A stretch of DNA of 6,478 nucleotides from positions 1-6,478 of the forward strand of contig JAVKFF010000026.1 in the NCBI GenBank assembly GCA_040226215.1. The letters run 5' to 3'. This document shows, piece after piece, positions 5,161 to 6,478 of the stretch; the first letter of the stretch is position 1, and the number at the start of each line of letters is the position of its first letter. The DNA comes from JAVKFF01 sp040226215. GTDB lineage: Bacteria; Pseudomonadota; Alphaproteobacteria; DSM-16000; Inquilinaceae. The notes beneath the pieces were generated by a model. The model was given only the letters and a program-made list of their open reading frames with translations, had not been told where the DNA came from and searched no databases. A program made the position numbers and the translations under genes.

Positions 5161-6478
5161 CTAGCGAGAGAAGCCCAGGGCGCGCGTCTGCCGGTCCCAA
5201 GAGGAGGGGATCTCGATGTGCTTGGAGAGCCGTTCGGCCGTAAGATCGATCGGCTGGTGCCCTTCGAGGATGTCGGTGACGATCTGCGGCGCGAGAAAGG
5301 CGAGCGGCAACAGGTTGCTCAAGTAGCGGCTGCTGACGCCATACCTCTCCGCGATGTCGCCCAGGGTCTCGAACTCACCGGACAGCAGATCCTCGAACCA
5401 AAGATGCGCCCGAGCGATGGCGTTGATCAGTGCCGGATCCGGCTTGGCGCTCGGCGTCGTTCCAGGCCCGTCCACCACCAGCTTGTTCTCGACACCGCGT
5501 CTGCGGATGCTGATCGGAATCTCGATCTTGAAGGGCGGAATCGCCGTCGACACGATCGAAGTGAGATTGATGCTCATGGAGATCCGGGACTCGTCGAGGT
5601 CCACCCGTTCGATGAGGCCGAAGCTGAATCCCTTCCCCGCATCAATTGAGGTCACCAAGTCGCTGGAACGTTCTATCGGAACAGCCGCCTCACCGAGAAG
5701 GTCCAACAGCCTGCCTCGGTCGCCAAGCAGACGCTCGACGCTATGCCGTAACGTCCGCTCGAGTTCGCTTGCCGGCAGACGCCAGCCCCTGCGGTCGCCC
5801 GATGCCCCGGTCGGCACCTCACCGGTGATCAGATGTCGGGAAACGTAGTACCGATAGCGCCGGCCATTCTTGACCGCGTGGCTCGGGGTGAGGGGCTGGC
5901 CATCGGCGTCGAACAGCTTGCCGATGAGCGGGCTCGGCTCGGTCAGCCGCGGGGCCGATGACCGGTCGTGGCAGTTGCCCTTGAGCCCGGCCTGGACGGC
6001 GTCCCAGGTCTCCTGGTCGATGATCGGCCTATGCTGGCCCTCGTAGCTCGTCCCCTTGTGCGGGATGCGGCCGATATAGAGCGGATTGCCGAGCAGCTTG
6101 TAGAGATAGCCCCGGCTCATCGGCCTGCCGCCACTGGTTCGGCCATTGGGATAGCGGCGCCATTTGGTGAGGAGCCTCAGCCGGTCGGTCTCCTCCTTCA
6201 CGCGCCGGACGGTGCCGTGTTCGAGATAGAGCCGGAAGATCGTGCGGACGGTCTCGGCCTCGGCCTGGTTGATGGTGAGCGTGCGGCCGTCCGGCTCGTA
6301 GCCCAGGGGCACGGTGCCGCCCATCCACATGCCCTTGCGCTTGGAGGCGGCGATCTTGTCGCGGATGCGCTCGCCGGTGACCTCGCGCTCGAACTGGGCG
6401 AAGCTGAGCAGCATGTTGAGGGTGAGCCGGCCCATCGAGGTGGTGGTGTTGAAGGCCTGGGTGACCGAGACGAAGGAG
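5161..6478 (-). CDS. Large serine recombinase, C-terminal part (5' end beyond right edge)
   Basis: The frame is open to the window edge (first full codon at 6477-6475) and ends with TAG at 5163-5161, giving 438 visible residues. The internal ATG at 6435 is not the true start: upstream codons read SFVSVTQAFNTTTS, the normal continuation of the resolvase domain. The catalytic serine lies outside the window. In order come the end of the resolvase domain and its long helix (LLSFAQFEREVTGERIRDK, 6408-6352), the Recombinase domain (about 6320-5960; GYEPDGRTLTINQAEAETV, NPLYIGRI), a zinc-ribbon-like region (about 5935-5835; LIGKLFDADGQPLTPSHAV) with no cysteines, and a C-terminal helix-turn-helix (about 5365-5295; LGDIAERYGVSSRYLSNLL). 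It probably performs site-specific integration or excision of a mobile element. It converges on the tct operon, and its promoter is not visible. Confidence 0.93.
   Translation of the reverse strand, partial: SFVSVTQAFNTTTSMGRLTLNMLLSFAQFEREVTGERIRDKIAASKRKGMWMGGTVPLGYEPDGRTLTINQAEAETVRTIFRLYLEHGTVRRVKEETDRLRLLTKWRRYPNGRTSGGRPMSRGYLYKLLGNPLYIGRIPHKGTSYEGQHRPIIDQETWDAVQAGLKGNCHDRSSAPRLTEPSPLIGKLFDADGQPLTPSHAVKNGRRYRYYVSRHLITGEVPTGASGDRRGWRLPASELERTLRHSVERLLGDRGRLLDLLGEAAVPIERSSDLVTSIDAGKGFSFGLIERVDLDESRISMSINLTSIVSTAIPPFKIEIPISIRRRGVENKLVVDGPGTTPSAKPDPALINAIARAHLWFEDLLSGEFETLGDIAERYGVSSRYLSNLLPLAFLAPQIVTDILEGHQPIDLTAERLSKHIEIPSSWDRQTRALGFSR

Noticed and set aside
4876..5649. 257-codon + strand frame overlapping the recombinase gene
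   Set aside because: Its second half is antisense to the well-supported recombinase, and no domain is seen.

Overview
The window looks like a piece of a high-GC alphaproteobacterial chromosome (codon choice and protein families suggest Rhodospirillales/Rhizobiales-type relatives; this is an inference and no marker gene is present). It holds one intact catabolic/transport operon on the + strand, with mobile-element sequence on both sides.

Left edge (1-~140): the first 16 codons of an IS630-family transposase run leftward out of the window. A strong Shine-Dalgarno sequence sits in the loop of an 11-bp hairpin whose stem overlaps the transposase start codon. An inverted-repeat-rich stretch to about position 140 is probably the end of that insertion sequence. 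Next (149-217) comes a good sigma70-type promoter whose -10 box overlaps a 13-bp palindrome matching the FadR/GntR half-site rule TNGTNNNACNA, then the ribosome binding site of the first operon gene.

Operon (218-4431): tctC (periplasmic solute-binding protein of a tripartite tricarboxylate transporter, TTT), a PcaC-type carboxymuconolactone decarboxylase, a PcaD-like alpha/beta hydrolase (3-oxoadipate enol-lactonase type), tctB and tctA. The two enzyme genes sit between the binding-protein gene and the two membrane-protein genes, with gaps of 59, 3 and 13 nt and one TGATG overlap. This is the strongest biological message of the window: a high-affinity carboxylate importer apparently co-transcribed with enzymes for two consecutive lower steps of the beta-ketoadipate pathway. 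The likely substrate is an aromatic-derived or lactone/dicarboxylate compound. The regulator is not in the window.

Right side (4432-6478): about 730 bp without a convincing gene. It contains a local AT-rich island (71 G/C in 160 bases by hand count at 4581-4740) with repeated TTCCCTG heptamers in both orientations and nested short palindromes. After it comes the C-terminal part of a large serine recombinase on the - strand. Its catalytic N-terminal domain lies mostly beyond the right edge, and its zinc-ribbon region has no cysteines. The operon therefore appears to sit in an accessory or rearranged part of the genome.
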